A stretch of DNA of 64,000 nt from contig NC_061863.1 of the NCBI RefSeq assembly GCF_907164915.1, positions 46,287,382 through 46,351,381 on the forward strand, in the 5' to 3' direction. The notes under the pieces were generated by a model, which saw nothing but the letters and a program-made list of their open reading frames with translations, did no database searches and was not told the origin of the DNA. Both the position numbers and the translations under genes were made by a program. Every line of letters starts with the position of its first letter. Positions within the stretch are counted from its first letter, which is position 1. Shown here piece after piece: positions 44,566-58,795 of this stretch. This DNA comes from Impatiens glandulifera. Taxonomy: Eukaryota > Streptophyta > Magnoliopsida > Ericales > Balsaminaceae.

Positions 44566-47500
44566 TTATTGTCTGCGAGATTGGTTTTTTCGATAACTGG
44601 AATGACTCGTTTTTACTCTCTTTGTTGTCTTCATTGTTGCTTTCCTTGTCTTCTCTGTTGCAACTTCCTGGAATAGATTTGGTCCGCCAAACTCTATGGT
44701 TGTATCTCTAATCTTTTTCCTCTTCCCTCTGTCATATTCTTCGTCCCTGATAAATGTTTAACATTTTTCACCAGTATGCATGAAAGTTAGAACACGAAGT
44801 CAATTATGGAAGAACAATTTAAAATTTCTTATACTGACCATTCATCTGCAACATAGCCAATGGTCGCAGTCTTTACTGCACTTGTTTTTGTGATTTGAGA
44901 AGGCTTTAGATCAATCCCGTCCCAACCTGCAACTGCAAATTTCAACCAAGAAATACAAAATAAATAAGAGATGGAAACTTTGCAAAGAGAGAATAATCCC
45001 AACAATGTACTGACCAGTTATCTCATCTAGACCGCTTGTAAGCATTGCGAAATTGGTCTTAACTTTTTCTTTCCTCTCGGATGAATCATTAGCTCCGAAG
45101 GGCTTTGCCAACAACGGAACCTCACATAAGTTTTCATTTTGTTTCTCATTTGCAAGGACAGTTCCATTTTGGCTTAATCTATCAAGAGATTCTTTACCAG
45201 TGAGAATATCAGACGATTCATTATTATTACTATGACCATTCTTTCTAACATCACAATCAGCTTCACTATTCTGACCAGATTTTGAACCCTTCTTTTTACT
45301 ATGACCTTTATGAATGACAACAGATGCATCGGCCAACTCAGACGTAGATGGCCCGAGATTGAGATTCTTAATATCTACAGTACGCTTTTTACTCCTTTTG
45401 TGCTTCTTCTTCCTTAGCGTGAAGGTTGCCCCCAGTAGTAGGTTTGAACTGATATTCATTTGCAGAAACTTATTCTTTACAAGTTTCTTTTTTTGTTTTG
45501 CACGGGTCTTCTGATCCACATCTTGGGACAAGACATTAGAAACTCCTTTAGGTGCATGAGCTATTTCGACAAATTTACCCTCTCCCTCTTTCTGAGAATG
45601 CTCTCCAGCTGTTGCACTTGGGGGATGTGTAATAACTTCCTTAGCCAAAGCTTTAACCTGGACCAGTAAAGATAAAGTTAGGAACAATATCCAAGCAAAT
45701 AAGATAATGATGCGCAGTAAATAAATGAGAGCCAGAAAGGCTCTATCAAAAAGATAGGCAATACAAAAATATCTGTTAGAGACATGTGGATTTCTGTACA
45801 TACATTAGTCACCGAGTGGTTGAGACTTTCAGTGGGAGTAACAAACAGAGTGCTGGTTAATGGTGTTGAAGCCTTATCAGTGGCATCTTTTTGCAAACCA
45901 ATAACTGGAGCTGAGTTGGGGAGGCCTTCTCCCACACCTAGAGTAGCAGGTCCCGAAGAAGAGTTTAAGAGGGGCTCCTTTTTCCCACCATTTGTGAAGT
46001 CTTTCTTCAGGATGTTGACCTTCCTATCAGATGGTTCTTCTGCTGGGGCTTTCTTTAATCCATCAGGAAACCTTGGATGTACATGTGCTGCTGCAGACGA
46101 AGAATGCAAGATATTGATCTTTCCGCCAGAGATTCCATTTTGAACTGGTACCTTTAAGCTGCTGGAGCCAATGTTTGAATTTTTCCGGTCTCTAAAATAG
46201 AACAGCATGTAGGCTTGCTGCTGCAAAACCATCTTTTCACTAACTTGGCGCACCTATTTATTTATGTCAAACAATAGGATCATTGATCATAAAATATTGA
46301 GAAGCTCCAAATTGTTTAACAAGTTATTAGACACAAAAGTGAAGATAATCCATTTATTTTCCTAGGCTATCAGGCAAATGACAACAAAATAAGGGGTCTC
46401 TTAGAGGCAAAATTATGAAACCAAACATGGTGATTTCACATATAAATTTCAGTTCAGGATGTCTATATCCCAAATGCTCAGACACGAGAAACATAATCAG
46501 GAAACAGATAATAAAAACTGGATTAACCTGTTAAATAAGTAATATAAACACCAGAGAGTATATGCAACTAAGCAACAGATAGTTACCCGACTGTCATCAA
46601 GGGAGTACCACATGCCACTTGAGGTTCTGACAAAACATGAATAATGGCCAGAATGTGTAGTCCAGCCATGATGAACGAGAACACCATAGAGTGTATACTT
46701 CAAATCTCCATCCTGCGTAGAACCAGAAAAGTTGAAAAGATATTAGTAGCCACACTCAATTTAATACTTGAAGTGTATTACCTAAAACTACTACAAGAAT
46801 ATACTTAATATCAAATACACGAGCTAGTAACATGTCAGAGAAACATTATGTTGGAGATCCTTTAAAATGTATGCATGGTATCACATGCAGTTACTCAATT
46901 AAGAAAAGAGGAATCTGAGCTGGATGAGATTTCTTTAAGTTGATTGGAATCTAACATTTTTGATTCTGTACTTTTGCCTTTCAGTTGAAAGGAAACACAT
47001 TTTGTGTTCACATTGTTTTAATGCTATAAAGTTGACCTTTCAAAAACAATTGACAGAGCCTCCATTCATCATGTTGCAAGGGTGAATCACTAGCTTTTAC
47101 ATGCTCAAAATGCTAAAAATACACGTTAGAGATGTTCACGTTAGAGAAGTTCAATACAAAGTAGTGGTTCAACCACATCATTATGGGAAAAACTTACATA
47201 TGAACCAGTAACATGTGGCTTCAAATCCAACGTGGAAGAAAATTGGACTTTTTTGTCAATCTTTTGCCCAACATGTGTTCCAAACCGCTTCAGGTGGATG
47301 GTTAGGACATGAGGTGCCTTCTGAATTGTGAGCTGTTTAAGAGCCTTCACTTTTTGATTGCACCTTTCACACTGGAACTGTTTCTCCCCGCCATCTAAAT
47401 ACTCTCTAGCAGTATAGTGTAGAAGTGCTTTGTGCAGCGATTCTGCCCTATAAATATCTAGGCTTAAATCTAAGAAAGGATCGAACTTGTTGGAGCAGAA

Positions 47501-49643
47501 TGAGCACTGCATGCATTTCACCTGTAAGAAGACAAACCATCAAACAGGCAACATCAATGTACTCATCAAATTCAAACAACTTCTCTTTCATTTGTCACGT
47601 GAAACAGTATCTGCATTATAAGAAAGTATTACAGGATGACGACTTTTTCTTTTTTGCAAAGTTAGTAAGAAAGCATTACAAGATGACAACTTATTAGCTT
47701 CAGGAGAAACATATAACATGAAGGGAGAAAAAGTACCTGACTGCGGAGTCGACCACCAAATATCTTGTGGACCAAACTATTATCGTAAGCACTTGGTGAT
47801 TCACTAGGTACTCCAGCAGGTAAGCAGCATTTATGCATAGATTCCAGCAAATTTACCATGTATTCATGAGCATCCTCCTGTCTGGAATTACGGAAGGTTC
47901 TAGAAATGCCTAGTACATGGTCAAGGATAATAAGGATTGCCATTCTAAAAAAAAGATAAAATACAATTGTGGACAAAAAAATCATTTGTTGCTTTTCTGT
48001 GGATAGGCAAAATCTATAGTCTAAAACAATTTCAAAACTCAAAAATAAAGCCAGAAACATGAAAACACAAAACCATTGTAAACAAGTGTTTTCTGAATTT
48101 TCATGTAGATAAATAAATTCAAACTGAATGGCTTGACAAACTTGAAGTTATTCAAAAATGCATATTGCTATAAAGAGGCTAAATAAGAAGGAATGTTTGA
48201 AAACTTTCACCCAAAATTTATTTATAGGATACAGCGCAAGTTTGAAACGAGATCCTTTGGTGCTAAACTTCTTCCAGTCGATTGTAGAGCGCGGGTAACA
48301 TGTCTCTGAATGGAGCACAAAGCACAAAATCCAGAAGCGCGACCTTAAAAAATTAAAGCAAAACATCTTGTTACAAGAATGTTAATCTTGGTCCAAGCCA
48401 AACCCAAGAAAAAAAAAGACCACAGTTAAAAATCTGGTTAATACTTAGATGCCACAACATATGTCTCAACAATTTGACTTTTGCTGAGTTCAACTACTTC
48501 ACCCTCCAATAGGTGGATGCCCTCAATGACCAGCATTCATCTTGAACAGAAACTATAAAATAAATTTTTACTCTTAGCATGCTACCAAGAAAATCGACCA
48601 CCAGGTTTTTGAAACAAGTATCAATTAAGAGACAGACAAACTTCCATAAAATATAAATTTTAAGGTAATCAACCAAAGATTACTTCATTTATAAAATAAG
48701 CTAATTTCCTTCCAAGAATATGGATTCCAAACAATGTCTTTAAAGAAGGTTTAGAACTCAAGGTTTTGACATGAAATTAATTTCAGATAACTTCGTGAAA
48801 TCCGTTAATATAAATATACTATTATCTGTATACAACATCCTACACGAATCTAGCTGCACTTGTTAACCAAAATTTGAAGGTTAGTTCCAACAAATCCAGC
48901 TTATTATCAATCATACCCAATTAAATCTAAGATGATAAAATTCAAAACAAAATCTTAACACAGTACATCTGGCCAAGATTTCATACTTGGACAAAAGGAA
49001 TAAATTGTTCATATGTTGTTTTAATAAAAAGACTGAACAGAGTACAAACTCACAAGAATTCTGATGCTTTCCACTTTGCAAATATGCTGCTAAGGGCTCT
49101 GTGTAGGTCAGACATTGTAATACAGAATTAAGAAAACAAGTATTCCCAAGATTGTCCAGCCCAGCTCCCTGTAAAATTATCCATAATATAAGAACCCACA
49201 AAAAATTACATAACCTAAATACAAACACGAATGAGAAAGGAGAACAAAACTATTAATTTGTGGCAATATAACAGTAATGAAAAACATAGATGGCCAATTA
49301 ACAAGAACAAACGAGATAAACTTACAATTCTTTTAAAAGTAATACTAAGACTTAGCTCCGGATCCAATCCAGAATCCAACAACTCCCCATCAGCCTTCCT
49401 CCCAGACTGAACAGAACCCTGTTTTGTCGAGACGCCAATCGAACTCGTCGGGTTAAGAGTTTCCAATCGAAACTCACTAGCGTTGCTGCCATTGATGTAA
49501 CCAGTGAAAGCCGATTTATTAGCTAGGTGAAACTCGATTCTTCTATGGAAAAGAGGTCCAGACGAGGATGAAACGAGAAGATCCGATGACATATCCCGTT
49601 TGATTTGGGACTCAGGTTGAGTAACCAATTGAGGATTTTCCAT
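44566..49643 (-). CDS. UBP23: Ubiquitin-specific protease, UBP23-like
   Basis: Ten exons: 49643-49326, 49168-49054, 48343-48233, 47909-47737, 47521-47198, 46712-46587, 46253-45804, 45657-45015, 44932-44839 and 44746-44566; phases agree, 844 residues. It is a cysteine deubiquitinase. The USP domain spans ~107-412: Cys box GAGLDNLGNTCFLNS with Cys117, a zinc-finger-like insert (CMQCSFC and CERC), and His box THSGHYSCF with His370 and YSLDD. The long tail is Lys-rich (TRAKQKKK, RKKKHKRSKKR), probably a nuclear or nucleolar signal, and ends with GWDGIDLKPSQITKTSAVKT and a basic terminus. Architecture fits the plant UBP23 group; the exact orthologue needs a tree. Introns are long and AT-rich. Confidence 0.92.
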
Positions 49644-49649
49644 ATTGGC

Positions 49650-50824
49650 TGGGTATGTAATCGTTAGAGGTGTTGAATTCCTCTATCGAATGGGTTCAAT
49701 TCTCGCAGATTGATTGATTGATTCAGTATGTGAAGGCGTTTCTCTCTACTCTCGCCGATTCTTGTATGTCGGCTGTTCTGCGAGAGAGGAGGATGGACTG
49801 ATACAAAACCCTACTCGTATTTATGCTACGATAATAGCTCATAATTGAGTTTTTTTATTTTTATTTGTTGCTGAATATGGATTTTATTTATTTGTGTCAA
49901 CGGAAATTTTATTTATTTTTTCAAATATTTTTGGTTTGTTTTATAATTTATTTTACTTTATGAAAAATAAAATCTAATAAATTTAAATTACAGCTTTTAA
50001 TGAATTTATCTTCTCTTTATAATCTTGTCATATATATAAAGATTTGAGAATAACTATAACTTTTTCTATTCTCATTAGTTTTATTTTAATTCTGATTGGT
50101 ATATATTATCACTTTTGTAACTTTCGTATAATCTTATTCTTGTACATCGGTAAAGGTAAATATTCGATACAATAGTTATATCATATCGAGATATTAAAAT
50201 TTTTGATTTAGGCCTGCTTCAAATGTAGTTATTTAAATAATTATAATCAAAATATTTCTTCTATTACTTCAGTTAATGAAAAAATACTTTTTATTTTAAA
50301 TTATAATTTTTTTATTTATCATTATATATTAATATCTTAACTAACTAAAATACTTTTTATTTTAAATTATAATTTTATTATTTATCATTATATATCAATA
50401 TCATACAAATTTCAACTAAATTTTTTATTTTAACATAAACAATCTGAAATAACCTAAAATCAAACAACAATACATAAATCCACCCTCAAAGTATTAGCTG
50501 ATTTTGATAGTTGCCCTTAAACTCTTTTTTGAAATGCATTTGCCCTTAAACTATTAGAACATTTTGAAGTATTGAAAGACAAGCTTAAACAATAATAAAT
50601 AACAACACAAAAGAAAGAAATTCAAATTTGTAAAATACATCGGTAGCAGATTTGCATATGATAATTCATAGATGATATATAGTTAAACTTTATAAGGGGG
50701 CTCAAGAATTTTCCTTTCTACCCAACTCGACAATGGAACAGGATTGTGTGTGTGAGTGAAAAGAAAGTCAACTTTCGATGTTAAATTATGCCCAAAAGAT
50801 GCAACAGATCACAACCGCGAATCA
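49650..50824. other. Intergenic between UBP promoter and FAD6 3' end
   Basis: AT-rich; a direct repeat of ACTTTTTATTTTAAATTATA lies near 50285-50400. The sequence next to 50825 should be FAD6 3' UTR. No gene. Confidence 0.5.
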
Positions 50825-53273
50825 TCAAGCATAATCAGGCATAGCCTTCTTGAGGAATGTTATGGGATAGGAATCCTCAGGAACAAGTTCATCAAAAGGG
50901 ACATAATTTTGATCCTTATTGTAAACATGACATACTGTCATTATAGTCTTCATCAGACGCCAGTTCCATGTAGCCTCATTCATATACTGTTTGAGAAAAC
51001 ATAAAACAGTGTAAGCAAATTTCCCATGTCTGTCTAGAATGTCCTAGAAATTAAGTGTCGGGAATAATACCTTTCCCCAGTTCTCTTTAAGAGACTGATG
51101 AGCTGCCCGCAAATTGTAACTCGGTATTCTTGGAGAAATATGATGAGGGATATGTACGTTGATATCATGGCAGAGGATCTCTATCCTGTCCAAACACTCG
51201 CAACATTTATTACATTTATTAACGAAAACACCTTCAAACTAATGAAGGATTAAATGCATTACCAACTAGGATAGTCACAATGTACTGTCCCATTAAGCTG
51301 GGCTTGGGCTGCATTCCACTCCTCCGAAACCTTAAATGGGATATGTGGTGCAGTGTGATGTACCATCGTGAATGTGCTCATCTAAATGTTTCGTATGAAT
51401 TAGTTTGGGTTGACTAAAGTATGTTATTTGCATTAACCATTCATCAAACAAGGCCTAAAACAAACTACAGCAACAAAATAAGGATGAGAAAATACTGACC
51501 CAAAAGTGATAACCTAACCACGGCATTAACCAGAACTTGATCCATCCAATAAATCCTGCCTTATAGATAATCAGCGGCCACCCAATTGCCATAAAGGCGC
51601 AAACACAAGCCAAGCTTATCTGCACTCTTTTCAATTCATTTGGTCTGAACTTCTTCGTATCAAAGTGCCACATCAACCTATTATCAACAACACATACATA
51701 TGAATAAAGCATGCATCAAAATGGAAATCAAATTCAAGTTTTCGTTCATCTAATACTTACCAATGAGCAATGGACATCCAAGGCCGAAATGGACCATAAC
51801 CGTATATTATTCCCTTCCGTAGAGCTGAAGATGATTCAATTTCTGCTTCCCAAACAGGATGCCAAGCTGTATCTTCATTTAGCCTTGGAAAAGAAAAAAG
51901 AAAAGTAAATATGAGATCAATTGTACATAGTTACAACTTACAACAGAAAACTGCTCAAAATCATATTTACATGTTTGTCTTGGCATGATGTTGATCATGC
52001 TTGAATCGCCATGGCTCGTAAGGATATATCAATGGCAGAAAGGCAAGAGTTCCCACAATGTCTTCGACTAATTTGTTTTTTGCAAATGATTTGTGGGCAC
52101 AATCATGTCCTATAACGAAGAACTTAAGGATGAAGAAACAAAACAAAGGGTCAGCCGAGGTGTAGTTGGATTTTAAGAAGGTAAAATAATAAAATCAGCT
52201 CATCGTTATAGAGTTTTATAAATTACCCCAGTGATAGCAGTTCCTGTCCATGCCCAAGCTAGTGGAAGCAGGTACCAAGGAGCTTTGGCTATCATGAAAA
52301 TTCCCAAAGCATAAGAAGTGACAGAAATCAACACAGATTTCCATGCTTTAACATCATCTACCTCAAACACCTTCAACAAATATTGAATTTGAATATCAGA
52401 ATCAAGAAACTTGCAAAGCCTTTATGCGTATATGGATCTGTGCTAGACTATATTGACATGCACTCTGTTTCTAAACGCGATCTCCACACCTGGATCAGAA
52501 ACCTGGTTGAAATATACTTTCAAATTATCACACCCCTCCCTATAATCCCAAGAACAGATATTTTTAATTTTGTCGATAGTGAAAAAACTAGTTCTGTAAT
52601 GGACCCTAATAGCAGTCCTATAACTGCTAATACACTGAGGAACAGTTAGTCAGAATGATTACACACATAGTTCAAATTCTGGATCTGCTAAAATCGACAC
52701 ATTTGGAATAACAATGTATAACTCAGCAACAAGAATTAAGTTTAAGAAAGTGATTTACTTTTTTGGGAAGAGTAGCAATAATGTCCTTTAAGGTGACATT
52801 TTCAGGAAGTTGTTCTCCAATTTGCCTAAAACCATAGCTATCAGCTAATTGCTTTCTGTAGTCTGCACTCTCCGCATGAGAAGGTAAGTCTTCAGCAGGG
52901 GAAGAAGGTGCAATTGGAATCGCTACAGCCTTTACAACGTTTTCCCTCCTTACATATGTAAACCATCTCTTCTTCCTTAAAGGTAGACTACTTCCCCAAT
53001 TCAAATAAAAACTTCCTAAACATTACCCAATTCAAATAACTTGTATTAACAGCACAATCAGACGAAACATAAAACAGGAAATTTCAAATGGGTATACCTG
53101 ATGATGCTTTAAATGGAGAAATTTTATAGCTTTGAGTTGGCCTTTGTTGGGGGCTCTGAATGAAATTGAATGGTTCATTAGATACCAAAAGAAAAAGGTC
53201 AGTGAAGAGTGAAAGAAACCATTCGAGTTATTACCATGCAAAGGGAGCTTGAGAATGCTAGTCTGCAGGCCAT
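50825..53273 (-). CDS. FAD6: Plastid omega-6 fatty acid desaturase
   Basis: Ten exons: 53273-53235, 53155-53098, 53015-52759, 52370-52227, 52122-51971, 51883-51761, 51677-51500, 51381-51263, 51185-51071 and 50986-50825; 448 residues, the length I recall for Arabidopsis FAD6. The enzyme inserts the omega-6 double bond into 16:1 and 18:1 acyl chains of chloroplast galactolipids, using ferredoxin. Three His boxes bind the di-iron centre: HDCAH at 172-176, HDQHH at 208-212 and HIPHH at 368-372; all intact. Residues 1 to ~65 are Ser-rich and basic, consistent with a transit peptide; several hydrophobic segments (e.g. [17 protein letters not shown]) span the envelope. The first exon has only 13 codons. 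Confidence 0.96.
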
Positions 53274-54060
53274 TGTTTGCAGAACCGAAGAAATCCTAGT
53301 TCAGTAGAACCCCCAAAAACAGAGGATAGAGAAAGGTGCGTGAAATGGGAAGAGCTGCCGACTCCGTCGCCGTCGCCCGTCCCCACCCTCTATGGCAATT
53401 GTGGACAGTGTTTACTACAAAGATGAGCCTCAACTCGAGCTTATCAGAAGGAGAGATTGAGCGATACTCTCTTTCTCTCACTACCCGTGTTTTTCCTTTC
53501 ACCACGTTAGTTAAGTTTGATATATTCTTTTAAATATCAAAATACTTTGGGTACTATATTGAACTTTTACTGCTAAAATTTTGACAGTATTAAATAATTT
53601 AATATAATAAACTAAAAATATGTTAAAAATAATGAATTAAAATATTTAACTTATTTAAAAAAAAAATAAAAAAATCTCATTTGCTAGCCGATTTAAGTAT
53701 AGAAAGAGATTAAGCATTATGATTCATTGAGACTTTGTCTCATAATAGAGCTTTACTTTGGGTAAGATACAAATAAGTGTCATCAAATATTTGAACATTC
53801 TTTCATCATGAAAATACGATCGACACGGTATCAAAGTCGCAGTTCGCTTGTTGTGGTCGCGGTTGATAGTCGCTCAAGGTAGCTTGTCAAATCAAGAACG
53901 TGCGCACCCTCATACACAACACCAATAATAACTCAAAGATCAACCCTCCACCTTAATCGCAAGAATCGCGCGTTGTTTGTCGGTTTGAAACACGATATAC
54001 ACAAACGACACGAATGACATGGTATCAGCTCTAATAGCTAAGTTGGTTATTAATCTGTAA
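53274..54060. other. FAD6 promoter region and LTR-element debris
   Basis: 53274-53520 is the 5' region of FAD6; the open frames there run through it in both directions and have no family. At ~53824-53850 (CGACACGGTATCAAAGTCGC) and ~54015-54040 (ACATGGTATCAGCTCTAATA) there are two copia primer-site-like motifs followed by GC-richer sequence, suggesting remnants of older LTR elements. No ends can be set. Confidence 0.4.
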
Positions 54061-54064
54061 AACT

Positions 54065-54327
54065 TGTTGAAATGTTAGAGTTTCTGGTTTATCTTGTTTT
54101 GTAATAATTAGAGTTTCTGGTGTACCCTATATCAATTATAATAATTAGTTATCTATTTTTTTTTAGACTAAATTGGTGGAATTAGGAAACATAATTTTCT
54201 CGCAACTGCTAGGTCCTTAATTTATGGCATTATTTTCATTCTTTTCATATTTGTCAAACTTGTATAAATATGAATTTGCAGATGCTGTAACAAATATATA
54301 ATATTCATTCTACATATTCTTTCTACA
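54065..54327 (+). repeat. 5' LTR of the plus-strand copia element
   Basis: Runs from TGTTGAAATGTTAGAG (or TGTTAGAG eight bases later) to CTTTCTACA. It contains TTGTATAAATATG as TATA region and is followed by a primer-site match, TTGTATCAGAGTAA (54328-54341). No 3' LTR is present to confirm the borders. Confidence 0.55.
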
Positions 54328-54412
54328 TTGTATCAGAGTAATATATGATCCTCTTCTCCATTTCCTTTTTTAATTCAACGTTGAATGCTATTATTTTTTC
54401 GTTTTGGCTCGC

Positions 54413-57400
54413 ATGGCTACCGACAACTCTTCCTCTATTAGAAACCCTCATGAGCCATCAAAACCTTTCACTTGAATCACCCTTAGTAGTGTCGCCAAAC
54501 ATTTTCCCACCAATTACCTCACCTAGAAAGTTCAAGTTGAAGCTTTCCTCGATGGATATGATATTATCAAATATACAAATGGATCCTTTCCTGCACCAGC
54601 GACAACGGTCTCTACCACCCTTGAATCTTTGGTGACAACTCTGAATCCTACTTATCAAACCTAACATGACATTACCATCTTATATACGGTGCTCTCTTCA
54701 CCACACTCTCCCTTGAAGTGGCATCCCTAATATCTCAAACAAAGACATCACATGATCTCTGGACTCTTCTCCAATGCACTTATGTCAAGGCATCCCGCAA
54801 CCACCTTAAGTAGCTAAAGGAGCATCTCCACACATCATCCAAAGGTACCTAATCCATCACCACATACATGCATTCTCTAAAGCAAGTTGCATATCTCCTT
54901 ACCTCCCTTGGCTCTCCCGTCTCCGTTGAAGACATGACGGATCATGTCTTGTGTGGCCTCAATGGCAGCTACAGAGGTGTCATTGATGAAGTTAATGTAA
55001 GAGACACTTTCATTCTATTTGATGACCTTCTTGAGAACTTTTTCATTTAAGAACTCTCTATTGTTGCTACTCAACAATAGACTCCTTCTCCTATGTCAGT
55101 GTTGAATACACAGACTCGACCCAACTATTCTAATAAAATTTGACTTGGGCAATTTTCTGCATCATCCATTTCACGTCCTAGCAATCGCAAACCGTTTTTG
55201 GTCATTGTTAGTGGTGCAATGTCAAGGGTCATGTTCGGTCTCAGTGTCACACCTTCAAGAAAAAACATTTGGGTGTCCCGCCGCCTCCTCGTGACTCTTT
55301 TGCTAAACCTGGACAGGTTCAGGTCCATGCTACAACCGCTGACACATCTCAAAATAATTTTCTAGTTGACAGTGGTGCGACGTAGCACGTCACCAATGAT
55401 CTTGTCAATATAGCGCTTCAACATCCGTACACGGGTCCAAACTCACTATTTATGGGTATGGGTTCAGGTTTAAACATCTCTCATTCTAGAATACTTTTAC
55501 TTAATAATTTATCCCTCTCAAATACTTTGTGCGTTCCTTCCATACAATAAAAAATTATTTATGTTTCTGAGCTTACCAAACAAACTAACTCTATTGTTGT
55601 TTTTCTTGCCAACCTCTTTTCATGTAAAGAATTTGCAGATGGACCAAACAACCCATAAAGGCCCGTGCGTGGATGAACTATATCTTTGGCCAACCAACTC
55701 TCTGTCTATCACTCTGTCCACACAAACTCCTCTACTTCATGGTATAATAAACTTGGGCATCCCTCCTCTTCCATCTTCACTTTTATTCAACAACATTTTC
55801 ATTGGGTTCAAATAAATTTCAACAATCAGATTGTAACTTATGTCAAATAAGCAAAAGTCATAAACTTTATTACTATGAATCCACTCTTAAATCATCTTAT
55901 CCTTTGGAAATAATTTTCTCTAATATATGGACCTCCCCTGTTTTTATCAATTAATGATCTTCACTACTATTACATGTTTGTTGATCATTTCACTCTCTAT
56001 ATTTGGCTATATCCGATAAAACACAAATCTGATGTGTAAACTCTATTTCCCAAATTTAAATCGCTTGTTGAAAATTTCTTTCATCACAACATCAAAATTC
56101 TTTACACAGATAATGGTGGAGAATATATTGGTCTTTGTCCCCTTTTAAGCACTTATGATATAAGCCATCACACCACCCCACCTCATACACCTGAACACAA
56201 TAGAATTTCTGAACACTAGAATTGGCACATTGACGAAACCGGTCTTTCTCTTCTCCATCACTCGGGTTTGCCCCTTACATATTCGCCTCATGCCATGAGA
56301 ACAGGCGCATATCTCATCAATCGACTCCCAACATCAATTCTTGGTTACCAGTCACCCTATTCTAAATTACTCAAAATTTCCCCAGATTATCATAAGTTAA
56401 AGTGTTTTAGTTGTTTGTGTTATCCCTATATTAAATCATACGTTAACCATAAACTTGTACCAAAGTCTACTATGTGTGTTCTATAAGTTACTCGACCGAT
56501 TAACATGCATACTTATGTCTCGATCCAACCACTAGAAGGATTTACACATCTCGCAATGTCAAGTTCATTGAATCTGAATTCTCGTACAGCTCCTTAGTCC
56601 TTCAAATCGGTCCGAGTACAGAGCGACAATAAGGACCACTTCAGTTCTCCATACTTTATCCCATAAACCAACCAATGGTCAATACCACCCTAAACCTCCA
56701 AAAGAGGTATCGACTCCCCCACCCTCCTCTAGCCACTCTGAGTCCCCTCCCTCACCATTCCCACAATGTTATGTGCCACCATTTATACCCGTTGTCAACC
56801 CTCATAGGAAACCCCAACCCAATGGGGGTGGCATCATCACCCGATCTAAAAACAACATTGTCAAACCCCTCAAGAAGCTTAATATTCATGTTCAACCCAC
56901 TCTTCCACTCGAACCCAACACCACAACCCAAGCTCTTCACGACCCTAATTGGTGCTCAACTATGCAAACTGAGTTTAACGCCTTACACCACAACAACATT
57001 TGAGAACTTGTTAGTCGATCCTTTACTCAAAATTTGGTTGGCTACAAATGAGTTTTTCGAATCAAATGACACACGGATGGATTGATTCATTAGTACAAGG
57101 CCCGAATAGTTGTGAAAGGTTTTTACCAATGTCGTGGTTGGGACTATACAAAGAAATTCAGTCCGGTTGTTAAACTGGTCATCATTCACATTATCCTCAC
57201 ACTTGTAGTTCATCAAGGTTGGTACATCCGCCAACTTGATGTCAAAATGCCTTTTTTTAAGGGACGCTCAAAGAGGAAGTATTCATGCTCCACCCCCTGG
57301 TTTTATCAACAAAAGTTTCTCTGATCATGTTTACCGTCGATAGTCTATGGCCTAAAGCAAGCCCCTCGCGCCTGGTATACGAAGCTTAGCATGTTTCTTC

Positions 57401-58060
57401 TTTCTCTTGGCTTTTTAATTCAACTGTAGATGCATCTCTCTTCATCTACCAAAAATCAGGTTCCACACTCTATTTATTAGTATGTGTTGATGATATCATT
57501 TCCATTGTGAGTTCCTCTGTAGAGCTATCCAACCTTATTTCTACCATTACTGTTCGATTTTCGCTGAAGGATCTTGGATGTCTAACCTATTTCTTGGGCA
57601 TCGAAGTAATTTATTCCGCCATATGACTCTTTCTTTCGCAAAGGAAATACATCACTAATATACTCCATAAATCAGGCATGACTAACACCAAATCAGCATC
57701 CACTCCCTTATCCATCAGTGCTCAATTACTCAAAGATTATGGTGATCTCCTACATTCCCTAACTGAGTATTGTGCACTTGTGGAAAGTTTTTAATAATTA
57801 AGTATTACTCGCTCGGACATTTCCTTCAACACCAATAAACTTGCGCAGTTCATGAACCACCCTAGAATGGCACATTGGTTTGCCCTTAAACGAGTGATTT
57901 GTTATCTGGCAGGCTCTTACGACAAATGCATCTTCATCTCGACAACTACTCCGCTAACCCTTCATGCTTACTTAGATGCATATTGGGAGGGTGATAAGGA
58001 TGATTATATCTCCATCACTAGTTATTTGTTGTATCTCGGTAGCACTCCCATCCCGTGTTG
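54413..58060 (+). pseudogene. Decayed copia gag-pol, plus strand
   Basis: In broken frames: gag from ATG 54413 (MATDNSSSIRNPHEPSKPF), CCHC knuckle WCNVKGHVRSQC near 55208-55243, protease VDSGAT near 55355-55380, integrase parts DHFTLYIWLYPIKHKSD and YTDNGGEYIG near 55985-56130, reverse transcriptase start ~57000-57300, YGLKQAPRAWYTKLS near 57345-57390, CVDDII near 57480-57500, and RNase H with LDAYWEGDKDDYIS near 57965-58015. It stops inside RNase H at ~58060. Dozens of stops and frameshifts make it much older than the minus-strand copy at 2.6-6.5 kb. Confidence 0.82.
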
Positions 58061-58795
58061 CACAAATACTTCAAAAAAATTGGAGTATCAAATACGATAC
58101 GACAATACGTGCATCAGATACGACAAAACAAGTATTATTGACTTTTCGTAGGATTGACCAATCTGATACGGTTTGGATACGGCTTTGGATACATTTTGGG
58201 TAAAATAAAATTTAAAAAAAAATAAGTATCAAAATGAATAAAAAAGAGAATTTGAATGACTTCAATATTTGACCTAATTAAAATCTTTTACCTTTTACCC
58301 TTCTCTACCGCTGTAAGTTAAACTTGTAATCTATTTTCTTACTTTCTCTCTTTTGTAAACATCCATTATCCTTCATCGTCGCCCAATCGACAACCGCCGC
58401 AGGAGGTTGAGATTCGTCGTCGCTCGTGATCAAGAGATGTCGCCGTTTGCGATCAATAATAGTCGTTGCCCGCCCTATCTATCTGGTACCATTTATTGTT
58501 ATTGTGCAATGTGTTCGTGATTTTCCTTTAATCTTCCTTTAGTATATATATATATTATATATATTATATGATGCAACATTATCAATCAAAGATTATGAAC
58601 ATTAATTAAAATAATTAATTACATACCCCACCACTGCAAAACTTTACTCTATCACTGCAAAACCTTAGAGTGTTATATATATATATATATATATTTTTTA
58701 GGTTATTTTTCAAACTGAAAGTGTAAATAGTATTAAATATTTTTGTCTATATTCAATCCTTCTTCGTTATAGTAACTTTTTGGATATTTGTAATG
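58061..58795. other. Intergenic with repeated GATACG-type motifs
   Basis: 58080-58200 has ATACGATACGACAATACG, CAGATACGAC and GATACGGTTTGGATACGG, wording often found at the ends of plant DNA transposons, and may be the left end of the hAT element that follows. 58540-58700 is AT-rich with two short TA arrays. No gene. Confidence 0.4.

Noticed and set aside
54345..54635. Plus-strand 96-codon frame starting MILFSISFF
   Set aside because: It is out of frame with the copia gag that starts at 54413 and explains this DNA better.
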